From Tenacibaculum sp. AHE14PA (GTDB lineage: Bacteria; Bacteroidota; Bacteroidia; Flavobacteriales; Flavobacteriaceae): a DNA stretch of 64,000 nucleotides. The notes under the pieces were generated by a model. The model saw only the letters and a list, made by a program, of their open reading frames with translations, made no database searches and had not been told where the DNA came from. The stretch lies in the NCBI RefSeq assembly GCF_019278465.1, contig NZ_CP058983.1, positions 2,169,501 through 2,233,500 on the forward strand, given 5' to 3'. Position numbers and translations under genes: made by a program. Shown in pieces: positions 9,428 to 17,561 of this stretch. The first letter of the stretch is position 1. Every line of letters starts with the position of its first letter.

Positions 9428-9474
9428 AGTATTCAAACTTATGAAAAAAGTAAGACAATTACTGTTCCAAACTA

Positions 9475-9513
9475 AAAAAAGCCGCTTGATTTTAAAATCA
9501 AGCAGCTTTTTTA
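9475..9513 (-). terminator. intrinsic terminator of the aromatic catabolism operon (bidirectional shape)
   Basis: The arms GCCGCTTGATTTT and AAAATCAAGCAGC (9481-9506) pair almost perfectly and are flanked by A7 and T7 runs. It lies 17 bp past the tryptophan dioxygenase stop. Confidence 0.9.
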
Positions 9514-9529
9514 CTATTGTTAATCAGGA

Positions 9530-10450
9530 TTAAAATGTTCCCCAATTTTTTAGTTCTTCTTCACTCCACAAATACGGAAAAAATATTCTGCGTTGGTATT
9601 TCGGATGCATATATTTACGCCAATTACTTCCACCTGTAGCTTCTAAATCTTTATCTCCGCCACCTAAATATTTCCCCGCAGCGTTATAATGTGCCATTAC
9701 CCATTTTACATTTACCGTGTAATCGTAATGACGCATTGCTTTAACTAATTCTTCATTTTTTTGAACGCCCTCTGGAAGCTGTTTAAATTTTGTAGATAAG
9801 TTACAGTCATTATAATCTTCCATAAAATCGATAAAATCACCCATATACTTTTTCTCGAAAAGTTTAATTAAGATTGATTTATTACCTGTTTGATGATTTT
9901 TACCAGCTGCTTGCCAATACAAATGGTCGAAAGCATTTTTAAAAGACGAGTTCCTATCAATCGTATCTCTATAACGAGCATCAATTAAATTAATTAGTTC
10001 TGTTGATGCAAATTCAATTTTTCGATATTGCGCACTTTGAAATCCGCTTGCAGGCGCCAACGTATTTCTAAACTTTAAATATTGCTCTACATCCATTCCG
10101 TCTTGCATAACGGTAAACGAATTACACAACATATCAAAATACCTACTGATACGCATTAAGTGTTTTGAGAATTTATCTGCAGTAATTGCTTCTTCAGAAA
10201 GTGAAATTTGATCAATTTCCCATAACACCATTTTAAACAACAGCTCATTTACTTGATGATACATAATAAAAACCATTTCATCAGGCTCTGTTGTTCTTGG
10301 TATTTGCAATCCTAATAAGGCATCGGTTTGAATATAATCCCAATAAGTTATTGGTGTGCTGTGCAACAAACCTTCTAACATTGTTTCTAACGGAACACCT
10401 AACTTTTCGTACTTATTTTCTATTGCTTTTAGCAATTCGTCTTTATTCAT
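9530..10450 (-). CDS. kynA: tryptophan 2,3-dioxygenase
   Basis: Heme enzyme opening the indole ring of L-tryptophan to N-formylkynurenine, the first step of the kynurenine pathway. The 306 residues match the family. The distal-pocket motif FIMYHQVNELLFKMVLWEID is characteristic, as are SGFQSAQYRKIEFAS and the C-terminal GGSNWRKYMHPKYQRR. It is the last gene of a minus-strand group with hppD and hmgA (tyrosine catabolism), so the group handles both aromatic amino acids. No kynurenine formamidase or kynureninase gene is in the window. The start ATG at 10450 lies 87 bp after hppD. Confidence 0.95.
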   Translation of the reverse strand: MNKDELLKAIENKYEKLGVPLETMLEGLLHSTPITYWDYIQTDALLGLQIPRTTEPDEMVFIMYHQVNELLFKMVLWEIDQISLSEEAITADKFSKHLMRISRYFDMLCNSFTVMQDGMDVEQYLKFRNTLAPASGFQSAQYRKIEFASTELINLIDARYRDTIDRNSSFKNAFDHLYWQAAGKNHQTGNKSILIKLFEKKYMGDFIDFMEDYNDCNLSTKFKQLPEGVQKNEELVKAMRHYDYTVNVKWVMAHYNAAGKYLGGGDKDLEATGGSNWRKYMHPKYQRRIFFPYLWSEEELKNWGTF

Positions 10451-10537
10451 TTTTCTTTTTTAGAATAGAGAAAAAAGAGTCAAGAAAAAAGACAAACCTC
10501 TCTTAACTCTTGACTCTAACCTCTTGTTTCTATATTT
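10451..10537 (-). terminator. hairpin in purine-rich spacer between hppD and kynA
   Basis: The arms AGAGTCAAGA (from about 10476) and TCTTGACTCT (ending near 10517) can form a 10-bp stem; on the minus strand it is followed by TTTTTTCTC. It may act as an attenuator or terminator inside the operon. The surrounding AGAATAGAGAAAAAAGAG tract resembles the flanks of the nearby four-helix-bundle pseudogene. Confidence 0.45.
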
Positions 10538-11701
10538 CTACAACGTTCCTCTTTTTTCTTGTTCTCTCTCAATAGATTCGAACAATGCTTTAAAGTTACC
10601 TGCTCCAAATCCACGAGCTCCCATTCTTTGAATGATTTCAAAAAATAACGTTGGTCTGTCTTCAATTGGTTTTGTAAAAATTTGTAATAAATACCCTTCT
10701 TCATCAGCATCAATCATGATACCCAAACCTTTTAATTTTTCGATATCTTCTCTTAATTCATGGCTAAATTCTTCTAATCTTCCAGGAACTGACCTGTAAT
10801 ATTCTTCTGGTGGCGTTGATAAAAACTCTACTCCGTTTGCTTTTAATTGAGATACTGTTTTAATAATATCATCTGTTGCAACTGCAATATGCTGCACACC
10901 TGCACCTTCGTAAAAATCTAAATATTCTTCTATCTGAGAACGCTTAGCTGCCTTTGCTGGTTCGTTTATTGGAAATTTAATACGGCCATTTCCGTTAGAC
11001 ATTACTTTACTCATTAATGCCGAATATTCTGTGTGAATTTGCTTATCATCAAAAGATAAAAAGTTTTCAAACCCCATAACATCTTCATACCATTTTACCC
11101 AAACATCCATTTGGTTCCAACCAACATTACCAACCATATGATCGATAAATTTTAAACCTGCACTTGGCGGATTGTAGTCTGATTCCCATTTTTGAAAACC
11201 TGGTAAGAATGCACCGTTGTAGTTTTTACGCTCTACAAACATGTGCACCGTTTCACCGTACGTATAAATTCCTGCCCTTACAACTTCACCATGTTCATCT
11301 GTTTCTACAGTAGGTTCCATATAGGATTTTGCGCCTCTTGATGTTGTTTCCTCGTATGCTTTTCTTGCATCTTCTACCCAAAGAGCTACAATTTTTACAC
11401 CATCACCATGTTTTACAATATGGTCATTTATTGGCGATTTACTATTTAACGGAGTTGTTAGCATCAACTTAATTTTGTCTTGTGTTAACACATAACTCAC
11501 AGAATCTGTTGACCCTGTTTCTAATCCGCGATATGCGTGTGATTGGAATCCGAATGCTGTTTTATAAAAATGTGCTGCTTGTTTCGCATTACCTACGTAA
11601 AACTCAACGTAATCGGTGCCTAGTAATGGAAGGAAATCTTGTGCTCCTTCAAATATTTTTTCTAAACCGTATTCTACTGATTTTATATCTTTTTTGCTCA
11701 T
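10538..11701 (-). CDS. hppD: 4-hydroxyphenylpyruvate dioxygenase
   Basis: Non-heme iron dioxygenase converting 4-hydroxyphenylpyruvate to homogentisate in tyrosine degradation. The 387 residues hold two VOC half-domains. The C-terminal one carries the iron ligands in IDHMVGNVGWNQM (His), GVQHIAVATDDI (His) and RPTLFFEIIQRMGARGFG (Glu). The N-terminal half begins LGTDYVEFYVGNAKQAAHFY. Its product is the substrate of homogentisate dioxygenase encoded upstream, consistent with one catabolic operon, although 437 bp with a broken gene lie between them. Confidence 0.96.
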   Translation of the reverse strand: MSKKDIKSVEYGLEKIFEGAQDFLPLLGTDYVEFYVGNAKQAAHFYKTAFGFQSHAYRGLETGSTDSVSYVLTQDKIKLMLTTPLNSKSPINDHIVKHGDGVKIVALWVEDARKAYEETTSRGAKSYMEPTVETDEHGEVVRAGIYTYGETVHMFVERKNYNGAFLPGFQKWESDYNPPSAGLKFIDHMVGNVGWNQMDVWVKWYEDVMGFENFLSFDDKQIHTEYSALMSKVMSNGNGRIKFPINEPAKAAKRSQIEEYLDFYEGAGVQHIAVATDDIIKTVSQLKANGVEFLSTPPEEYYRSVPGRLEEFSHELREDIEKLKGLGIMIDADEEGYLLQIFTKPIEDRPTLFFEIIQRMGARGFGAGNFKALFESIEREQEKRGTL

Positions 11702-11748
11702 GTTTGTGTTTTATAGAAAAGAGAGAAGAGATGCAAGAAAAAAGACTT

Positions 11749-12102
11749 TTACAGCTTATTTTGGAAGCCCATTGTCATCTTTTGAAATTCTTGAATTTTT
11801 ACTTCAATCTTTGTTAATTGTTCTTTATTTATATAATTTCTATTGCACGCTATTATTAATTGTGTTTCAAATTCGAAAGAAGAACCAGGAGAAATATCAA
11901 TAAAATGTGAAAAAGATTTATCTGTTCTTGATGAACCTTCTGGAATATTACTAGAAATAGAACATCTATTAATTTATAATACTAATCCAAACTTTTCTTC
12001 CTCTGGAAAAGAATTAGTGATTTTAAAAACATCATCTACAATATCAATTCCGATTTTCCAAATCTTTAAGTTCTTGTAGTTATGTCTTTTTCTATCGCTC
12101 AA
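11749..12102 (-). pseudogene. four-helix bundle protein (23S rRNA-intervening-sequence protein family), disrupted
   Basis: Translated on the minus strand the region reads HNYKNLKIWKIGIDIVDDVF, then NSFPEEEKFGLVL, a stop, then INRCSISSNIPEGSS, and after RTDKSFSHFIDIS it ends in GSSFEFETQLIIACNRN and a C-terminal helix. That is the four-helix-bundle (IVP/S23-like) family. The in-frame TAA at 11974-11976 sits where a glutamine codon (CAA) would be expected, so one C-to-T change would explain it. About two residues of the usual PSNIAEG turn also seem missing, and no ATG is available (only TTG at 12102). I infer a decayed gene inserted between hmgA and hppD. It is bordered by purine-rich tracts at about 11703-11745 and 12103-12135. 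Confidence 0.8.
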
Positions 12103-12138
12103 TTTCTCTATTCTTTTTTCTAATTTCTTTTATCTTTT

Positions 12139-13296
12139 TTATTCCAACCAAGATTTATAATAGTCTTCATCGGCAATTTTCATTGCTTCTTCGGTTACTT
12201 GTAACGGCTTAAATGTATCTACCATTACAGCTAATTCTTCGGTTTTTGTATGCCCGATACTGCGCTCGGTTGCTCCTGGGTGCGGACCATGAGCTATACC
12301 TGCCGGGTGCAGTGAAATATGACCTTGATCGATATCATTTCTGCTCATAAAATCACCATCTACATAATACAAAACTTCATCTGAATCGATATTACTGTGG
12401 TTGTATGGAGCAGGAATTGAATCTGGATGGTAATCGTACAAGCGAGGTACAAAACTACAAATTACAAATGCGTTTGTTTCGAATGTTTGGTGCACTGGTG
12501 GCGGTTGATGAATACGACCTGTTATTGGCTCGAAATCGTGAATTGAAAAAGCATACGGAAAATTATAGCCGTCGTAACCAACCACATCAAAAGGATGTGA
12601 AGCATAGACCATTTCTATAATTTCTCCTTGCTTTTTTACTTTGATTAAGAAATCGCCTAACTCGTTATAAGTTTCTAATTCTTCTGGTCTTCTTAAATCG
12701 CGTTCACAAAATGGTGAATGTTCTAAAAGTTGCCCAAAGTAGTTTCTGTAACGTTTTGGAGTGTAAACCGGACTGTAAGATTCTACTATGAAAAGTCGGT
12801 TATTTTCATCATCAAAATCTAATTTATAGATAATCCCACGTGGAATTACTAAATAATCTCCGTATTTAAAATCGATATTTCCAAGGTGTGTTCTTAGTTT
12901 ACCGGTTCCTTTATGGATGAAAATTACCTCATCAGCATCGGTGTTTTTATAAAAATAATCGGTTGTAGATTTTTTTGGCGCCGATAAAATTATATTACAA
13001 TCTGAATTCGTTAAAACAACCTTTCTGCTTTCTAAATAATCGTTTTCTGGCTTTACTTGAAATCCACGAAAACGATACGATTGAATATTATTTGCTTTCG
13101 CTATTTTGGGTGCAACAGAGTATTGCTTGCGAATTTCTTTGACCATTGTAGGTCTGTGTTCGTGATATGAATTGGTAGACATTCCGTCGAAACCAATCGT
13201 ACCAAACAATTGTTCGTAATACAAACTTCCGTCTTCTTTACGAAACTGTGTGTGTCTTTTTGGAGGAATATTTCCTAACTTATGATAAAAAGGCAT
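12139..13296 (-). CDS. hmgA: homogentisate 1,2-dioxygenase
   Basis: Non-heme iron enzyme cleaving homogentisate to maleylacetoacetate in tyrosine and phenylalanine catabolism. At 385 residues it is shorter than the proteobacterial and eukaryotic enzymes but typical of Bacteroidota. Cupin segments carry likely metal ligands: DSDEVLYYVDGDF, HPAGIAHGPHPGATERS, and the N-terminal YHEHRPTMVKE. It appears to be the first gene of the hmgA-hppD-kynA group. A -7 box lies 170 bp upstream, giving a long 5' leader. Maleylacetoacetate isomerase and fumarylacetoacetase genes are not in the window. Confidence 0.93.
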   Translation of the reverse strand: MPFYHKLGNIPPKRHTQFRKEDGSLYYEQLFGTIGFDGMSTNSYHEHRPTMVKEIRKQYSVAPKIAKANNIQSYRFRGFQVKPENDYLESRKVVLTNSDCNIILSAPKKSTTDYFYKNTDADEVIFIHKGTGKLRTHLGNIDFKYGDYLVIPRGIIYKLDFDDENNRLFIVESYSPVYTPKRYRNYFGQLLEHSPFCERDLRRPEELETYNELGDFLIKVKKQGEIIEMVYASHPFDVVGYDGYNFPYAFSIHDFEPITGRIHQPPPVHQTFETNAFVICSFVPRLYDYHPDSIPAPYNHSNIDSDEVLYYVDGDFMSRNDIDQGHISLHPAGIAHGPHPGATERSIGHTKTEELAVMVDTFKPLQVTEEAMKIADEDYYKSWLE

Positions 13297-13466
13297 ATTG
13301 CTTAATAGTTTAATAAATTAATATAACAATGTAACAATTAAGTATTGCTACATTTTAACATTGATAGATTATTCCATTAATTATTCGGGATTGCGTTTTA
13401 TCAAAAATTTTAAATGTGATAGTAAGTCTAAATACATTTTTTAGCCTTTTTAAGTTGCTTACTCCA

Positions 13467-13474
13467 CAAATATA
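13467..13474 (-). promoter_or_regulatory. -7 promoter element for the hmgA group
   Basis: A perfect TATATTTG on the minus strand (caaatata on plus). It lies between the ferredoxin stop and hmgA and predicts a leader of about 165 nt. No convincing -33 TTTG was seen. Confidence 0.5.
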
Positions 13475-13494
13475 CAGAAAGTTTCAGTTATTAT

Positions 13495-13827
13495 TTAACT
13501 TTCAGGTGCTAGTTCAACCTCTAAACCATCAAGTGCTGGAGTTATTGCTAGTTGACAGCCTAAACGGCTATTATCTTCTACATAAAAAGCTTCTGCTAAC
13601 ATTGCATCTTCATCATCGCCCATTTCTGGCAATTCATGTGCTGATTTTATATAACATTGACAAGAAGCACACATTGCCATTCCACCACAAATTCCAATTG
13701 TTCCTTCTGGCGCTAATTCGTACGAACGTACAACCTCCATTAAATTCATTGCCATATCTGTTGGCGCTTGAATTTCGTGTAAAACACCTTCTCTATCAGT
13801 TATTTTTAGGGTGATATCTTGTTCCAT
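13495..13827 (-). CDS. [2Fe-2S] ferredoxin, adrenodoxin type
   Basis: A soluble electron carrier of 110 residues. The cluster-binding pattern is CGGMAMCASCQCYI, with a further Cys in SRLGCQLAI, matching the vertebrate/adrenodoxin-like spacing. The start ATG at 13827 is 1 bp from the end of the fatty-acid hydroxylase gene, so translation is probably coupled. Upstream in the same group is an FAD/NAD(P)-dependent reductase. The natural inference is reductase to ferredoxin to di-iron hydroxylase electron transfer. It could also serve other oxygenases. Confidence 0.9.
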   Translation of the reverse strand: MEQDITLKITDREGVLHEIQAPTDMAMNLMEVVRSYELAPEGTIGICGGMAMCASCQCYIKSAHELPEMGDDEDAMLAEAFYVEDNSRLGCQLAITPALDGLEVELAPES

Positions 13828-13828
13828 A

Positions 13829-14725
13829 TTACAAATTCATTTTTTTACGTAATGTTTTTGCTCGTTTATCCTCTCCATCATGCGTCCAACCTGGTGAGTT
13901 GAAAATATAATTTAGCTTGTCAGAAAATTTACGAGCTCTTTTTATATCTTTTAAAATTGCCGAATATTCGTGTGTTGCAACTTTTATTGGATTATACGTT
14001 TCAATATTTACTGTTAAACCGTAAACGGGATGTTCTATATCTTTTAATTCTTCAGAAAAAGTACCAAAAATACGATCCCAAATAATTAAAACTCCAGCAT
14101 GATTACAATCTAAATAACGAATGTTAGATGCATGATGTACTCTATGATGCGAAGGTGTGTTAAAAATAAATTCAATCGGTTTTGGTAGTTTATCTACCAA
14201 TTCGGTATGAACAAAAAATTGATAAATTAAACTTACAGACATCATTACAAAAATCATTAATGGATCGACACCTAATAAAGGAATCCATATCCAAAAGAAA
14301 AATTTATGAATACGCTCACCAACTCCTTGACGCAGAGCTGTACCTAAATTCATGTGTATTGATGAATGATGCGGCACGTGACCTGCCCAAAACAAACGGA
14401 CTTCATGGTTTAAGCGATGAAACCAGTAATAGGCAAAATCATCTGCAAAAAACAGCAATATCCACACCCACCATTGTCGTTGTACAATGTCTTTTAACGG
14501 ACTTAACTCATGTAAATAGAAGAAAACAACAAAAGCTATTATCTTAGGAAAAAACTCTACAAATGCAGAGAAAACCATCATTAAGATTGATATCCCTGTG
14601 TCTTTTGCATTGTATTTTTCTTTTGATATTTTATACTCTACCAACATCGAAATTAAAAATATTGGCAATGCAAAATACAAGAGTTTATCTTGTGATAATT
14701 GTTCTATGTAATCTATTAACGTCAA
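13829..14725 (-). CDS. sterol desaturase / fatty acid hydroxylase family membrane protein
   Basis: An integral membrane di-iron oxygenase of 298 residues with several hydrophobic helices in the first 160 residues. The histidine clusters are clear: HRLNHEVRLFWAGHVPHHSS and later SHHRVHHASN, with a further H in DCNHAG. Members hydroxylate or desaturate fatty acids, sterols, carotenoids or ether lipids; the substrate here cannot be decided. It lies between an FAD reductase gene (40 bp upstream) and a ferredoxin gene (1 bp downstream), which probably supply electrons. Confidence 0.88.
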   Translation of the reverse strand: MTLIDYIEQLSQDKLLYFALPIFLISMLVEYKISKEKYNAKDTGISILMMVFSAFVEFFPKIIAFVVFFYLHELSPLKDIVQRQWWVWILLFFADDFAYYWFHRLNHEVRLFWAGHVPHHSSIHMNLGTALRQGVGERIHKFFFWIWIPLLGVDPLMIFVMMSVSLIYQFFVHTELVDKLPKPIEFIFNTPSHHRVHHASNIRYLDCNHAGVLIIWDRIFGTFSEELKDIEHPVYGLTVNIETYNPIKVATHEYSAILKDIKRARKFSDKLNYIFNSPGWTHDGEDKRAKTLRKKMNL

Positions 14726-14765
14726 ATTTTATCTATTTATAAACCAGCTAAAGTTAGTTAAAATA

Positions 14766-15821
14766 CTACTCTATTTTTTTAACTACTGCTTTCGGAGCTT
14801 CTTTACGTGTACCATCAAAACCATCTATTCCACCAACTGTGGTATATTTCATTACGTATTTTTTATCCGGAAAAATACGCTGAAAAGCACTTTGACACAT
14901 TAACGTTGCTTCGTGAAAACCACAAAGAATCAACTTTAATTTACCTGGATAGGTATTTACATCGCCAATCGCATAAATACCAGGAATATTCGTTTGATAA
15001 TCTAATGCATTATTTACTTTAATGGCATTTTTTTCAATTTCTAACCCCCAATTTGCAATAGGTCCTAGTTTTGGTGATAATCCAAAAAGCGGAATAAAAT
15101 GATCACATTTTAACGTGTATTGCTCTTTATCTTTTTGTTCGATTAAAACACCTTCAACATTATTTTCACCAACGATTCCTTTAACCTCAGCTGGTGTAAC
15201 TAAATTAATTTTACCTGCATCTTTTAATTCCTGTACTTTATCAACAGAATCTAACGCTCCGCGGAATTCATTTCTACGGTGCACTAAAGTTACAGATTTA
15301 GCTATATCTGTTAAGAAAATAGACCAATCTAAAGCAGAATCTCCACCTCCTGCAATAACCACATCTTTATCTCGGTAAAGCTCTGGCTCTTTAATCATGT
15401 ACTCAACTCCCTTATCTTCATAATCTGCAATACCAGGAATTGGAGGCTTACGTGGCTCAAAACTTCCTAAACCACCTGCAATTGCTACTACAGGTGCTTG
15501 GTGTTTTGTACCTTTATTAGTGGTTACTATAAAATTACCATCTTCTTGTTTTTCTATTGTCTCAGCGCGTTCTCCTAAGGTAAATCCTGGTTCAAATTGT
15601 TTAATTTGTTCCATTAATTTATCCGTTAAATCGCCTGCCAAAATCTCTGGATACGCTGGTATATCGTAAATAGGTTTTTTAGGGTAAATTTCTGAACATT
15701 GCCCTCCTTGTTGTGGCAATGCATCAATTAAGTGACAACGTAATTTTAATAATCCTGCTTCAAATACGGTGAACAATCCTGTTGGACCTGCTCCTATAAT
15801 TAGTATATCTGTTTGTATCAT
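14766..15821 (-). CDS. thioredoxin-reductase-like ferredoxin:NAD(P)+ oxidoreductase
   Basis: A 351-residue flavoprotein. The N-terminal FAD-binding motif is IIGAGPTGLFTVFEAG, the second dinucleotide motif is VVIAGGGDSALDWS, and the C-terminal FAD motif is GIYAIGDVNTYPGKLKL. No CxxC redox pair is seen in the central domain, so this is the thioredoxin-reductase-like ferredoxin-NADP reductase (FNR2) type rather than a true thioredoxin reductase. It heads the reductase-hydroxylase-ferredoxin set. The ATG at 15821 is preceded by a 202-bp spacer holding a hairpin and a REP-like element. Confidence 0.87.
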   Translation of the reverse strand: MIQTDILIIGAGPTGLFTVFEAGLLKLRCHLIDALPQQGGQCSEIYPKKPIYDIPAYPEILAGDLTDKLMEQIKQFEPGFTLGERAETIEKQEDGNFIVTTNKGTKHQAPVVAIAGGLGSFEPRKPPIPGIADYEDKGVEYMIKEPELYRDKDVVIAGGGDSALDWSIFLTDIAKSVTLVHRRNEFRGALDSVDKVQELKDAGKINLVTPAEVKGIVGENNVEGVLIEQKDKEQYTLKCDHFIPLFGLSPKLGPIANWGLEIEKNAIKVNNALDYQTNIPGIYAIGDVNTYPGKLKLILCGFHEATLMCQSAFQRIFPDKKYVMKYTTVGGIDGFDGTRKEAPKAVVKKIE

Positions 15822-15852
15822 TTTAATGACAAGAATTTTCTTTTTTATACTG

Positions 15853-15884
15853 ATATTCCTGTCTTTTTTTGAAGACAGGAATAT
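15853..15884. repeat. 13-bp perfect inverted repeat (hairpin)
   Basis: The arms 15853-15865 and 15872-15884 (ATATTCCTGTCTT and its complement) pair perfectly around a 6-base loop. No T-run follows on either strand, so this is either a weak terminator for the nfu unit or part of the neighbouring REP-like element. Confidence 0.7.
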
Positions 15885-15894
15885 ATGCGTTAGT

Positions 15895-15977
15895 GATTGA
15901 GCGGCTTGTTTGAGCTCTTTTTAAAAATATTTTTCTATTTTTAAAAAAGCGAGTAGCGAAAGCGCGCTCGAACGCCC
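15895..15977. repeat. REP-like palindromic element, copy 1
   Basis: It starts GATTGAGCGGCTTGTTTGAG, has an inner A/T hairpin (TTTTTAAAAAT against ATTTTTAAAAAA), and ends GCGAGTAGCGAAAGCG plus CGCTCGAACGCCC. The outer GAGCG/CGCTC arms can pair. The blocks TTGTTTGAGCTC and GCGAGTAGCGAAAGCG recur in altered form at 47064-47140. Its position is intergenic, between nfu and the FAD reductase. Confidence 0.6.
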
Positions 15978-16023
15978 AAAAATAATAAGTTTGTAGTTAT
16001 TAAAACCTGATAAAAATCAAGTT

Positions 16024-16260
16024 TTAAGCTACATTAATTACTTCTTCTATTGATGGAACATATTTTTTTATAGTTGCCTCAACGCCGTTTTTTAACGTCA
16101 TTTGATTTACTGTACAGCCACTACAAGCTCCTTCTAACTGAACTTTTACTTTATTATTTTCGATAGATAATAACTTAATGTTTCCTCCGTCACTTATTAA
16201 AAAGGGACGAATTTCTTCTAAAGCTTTTTCTACGTTATCTTTTATTTCTGTTGCTGTCAT
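16024..16260 (-). CDS. NifU-like iron-sulfur scaffold protein
   Basis: A 78-residue protein consisting only of the NifU C-terminal domain, with the cluster-binding CSGCTVN (CxxC) motif near residues 41-47. It delivers or holds [Fe-S] clusters in the cytoplasm. It is encoded 10 bp downstream of an Mrp/ApbC-type ATPase, another Fe-S carrier, so the pair forms a cluster-delivery operon. It is close to the ferredoxin module, which needs such clusters. Confidence 0.93.
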   Translation of the reverse strand: MTATEIKDNVEKALEEIRPFLISDGGNIKLLSIENNKVKVQLEGACSGCTVNQMTLKNGVEATIKKYVPSIEEVINVA

Positions 16261-16270
16261 AATCTTTTAA

Positions 16271-17401
16271 CTATTTAGTACTACAACCGCTCATTGTAGT
16301 AATACGAACTACTTCGGTAGCTGGCAAATTAGCATTTCTTTTTAATAATTGAGAAACCATTTCTTTGGTTACATCTGTAAATGCTTTTTGTAAAGGGCTG
16401 TTTTCTTGTAATGCCACTGGATGACCTACATCACCTGCTTCACGAATACTTTGCACTAATGGTATTTCACCTAAGAAACTAGTTTCGATATCTTCCGCTA
16501 AATTCTTAGCACCACCTTTACCAAAAATGTAATATTTATTTTCTGGTAATTCTTCTGGTGTAAAATACGCCATGTTTTCTACGATACCTAATACTGGTAC
16601 ATTAATACTTTCTTGCTTAAACATTGCAACACCTTTTTTAGCATCAGCTAAAGCAATGTTTTGCGGTGTACTTACCACTACAGCTCCGTTAATTGGTACT
16701 GCTTGTACGATTGATAAATGCACATCTCCTGTTCCTGGAGGTAAGTCGATCAATAAGAAATCTAATTCTCCCCAATCTGCATCAAAAATTAATTGATTTA
16801 ACGCTTTTGAAGCCATTGGCCCACGCCAAATTACTGCTTGGTTAGGGTCTGTAAAGAAACCTAGAGATAATAATTTTACGCCGTAATTTTCAACAGGTTT
16901 CATTTTAGAACGTCCGTCAACTTTTACTGCTAATGGTTTTTCCTTCTCTACATCAAACATTAAATGTTGAGATGGCCCGTAAACATCAGCATCTAAAACA
17001 CCAACTTTAAAGCCCATTTTAGCTAAAGACACTGCCATGTTAGAGGTAATTGTAGATTTACCTACACCTCCTTTACCAGACGCTATTGCAATAATATTTT
17101 GAATATTAGGAATTGATTTTCCTTTTATTTCATTCGGATTTTCTTTCTCCTTTACCTCAACTTTTACATTCACCTTTACATCGATTGCTTTATCAACGTG
17201 CTCGTGAATTGCTTTCGTAATTTCTACTTCTGCCTTCTTTTTAGCCTGTAAAGATGGGTTTGAAATTGTTACATCAACAATAACTTCGTTACCAAAAGTA
17301 ACGATGTTTTTTATGTTTTCGTTTTCAACTAAACTCTTACCTTCTCCTGGTGCAGTTATAGTTTCTAACGCTTTGTATATATCTTGTTTTTTAAAACTCA
17401 T
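16271..17401 (-). CDS. apbC: Mrp/NBP35-type P-loop ATPase, iron-sulfur cluster carrier
   Basis: A cytosolic P-loop protein of 376 residues that transfers Fe-S clusters to apo-enzymes. An N-terminal MIP18/DUF59 domain (about 1-85) precedes the deviant Walker A IASGKGGVGKSTITSNMA, the switch segment DLPPGTGDVHLS, and VVVSTPQNIALADAKKG. The C-terminus ends MSGCSTK with one visible cysteine there; the usual internal CxxC of bacterial Mrp is not evident, which seems common in Bacteroidota members. It is the first gene of the mrp-nfu operon. Confidence 0.93.
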   Translation of the reverse strand: MSFKKQDIYKALETITAPGEGKSLVENENIKNIVTFGNEVIVDVTISNPSLQAKKKAEVEITKAIHEHVDKAIDVKVNVKVEVKEKENPNEIKGKSIPNIQNIIAIASGKGGVGKSTITSNMAVSLAKMGFKVGVLDADVYGPSQHLMFDVEKEKPLAVKVDGRSKMKPVENYGVKLLSLGFFTDPNQAVIWRGPMASKALNQLIFDADWGELDFLLIDLPPGTGDVHLSIVQAVPINGAVVVSTPQNIALADAKKGVAMFKQESINVPVLGIVENMAYFTPEELPENKYYIFGKGGAKNLAEDIETSFLGEIPLVQSIREAGDVGHPVALQENSPLQKAFTDVTKEMVSQLLKRNANLPATEVVRITTMSGCSTK

Positions 17402-17436
17402 TAGAGTGTTTAATTAAATTAATTAATACCTAACTG

Positions 17437-17444
17437 CAAAGATA
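17437..17444 (-). promoter_or_regulatory. -7 promoter element for mrp-nfu
   Basis: A perfect TATCTTTG on the minus strand, 36 bp upstream of the mrp ATG. The spacer continues to 17561 without other visible features. Confidence 0.5.
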
Positions 17445-17561
17445 CGTTTTAGACGTCAGAAAATAAAGGGAGTTAGATTGTGATTATTTATGAAGTGATA
17501 ATTCTATTTTATGGCATATTTTTAATCCAAAAAAACGAAGATAAACGCCTTTATTTAGAAG

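Noticed and set aside
11482-12079. Several plus-strand open frames across the hppD-hmgA spacer.
   Set aside because: They are antisense to hppD and to the four-helix-bundle pseudogene and are rich in Phe/Leu/Cys, as expected of shadows.
15853-15884. Calling the 13-bp hairpin a firm terminator for nfu.
   Set aside because: No T-run follows on either strand, and it is 140 bp past the stop.
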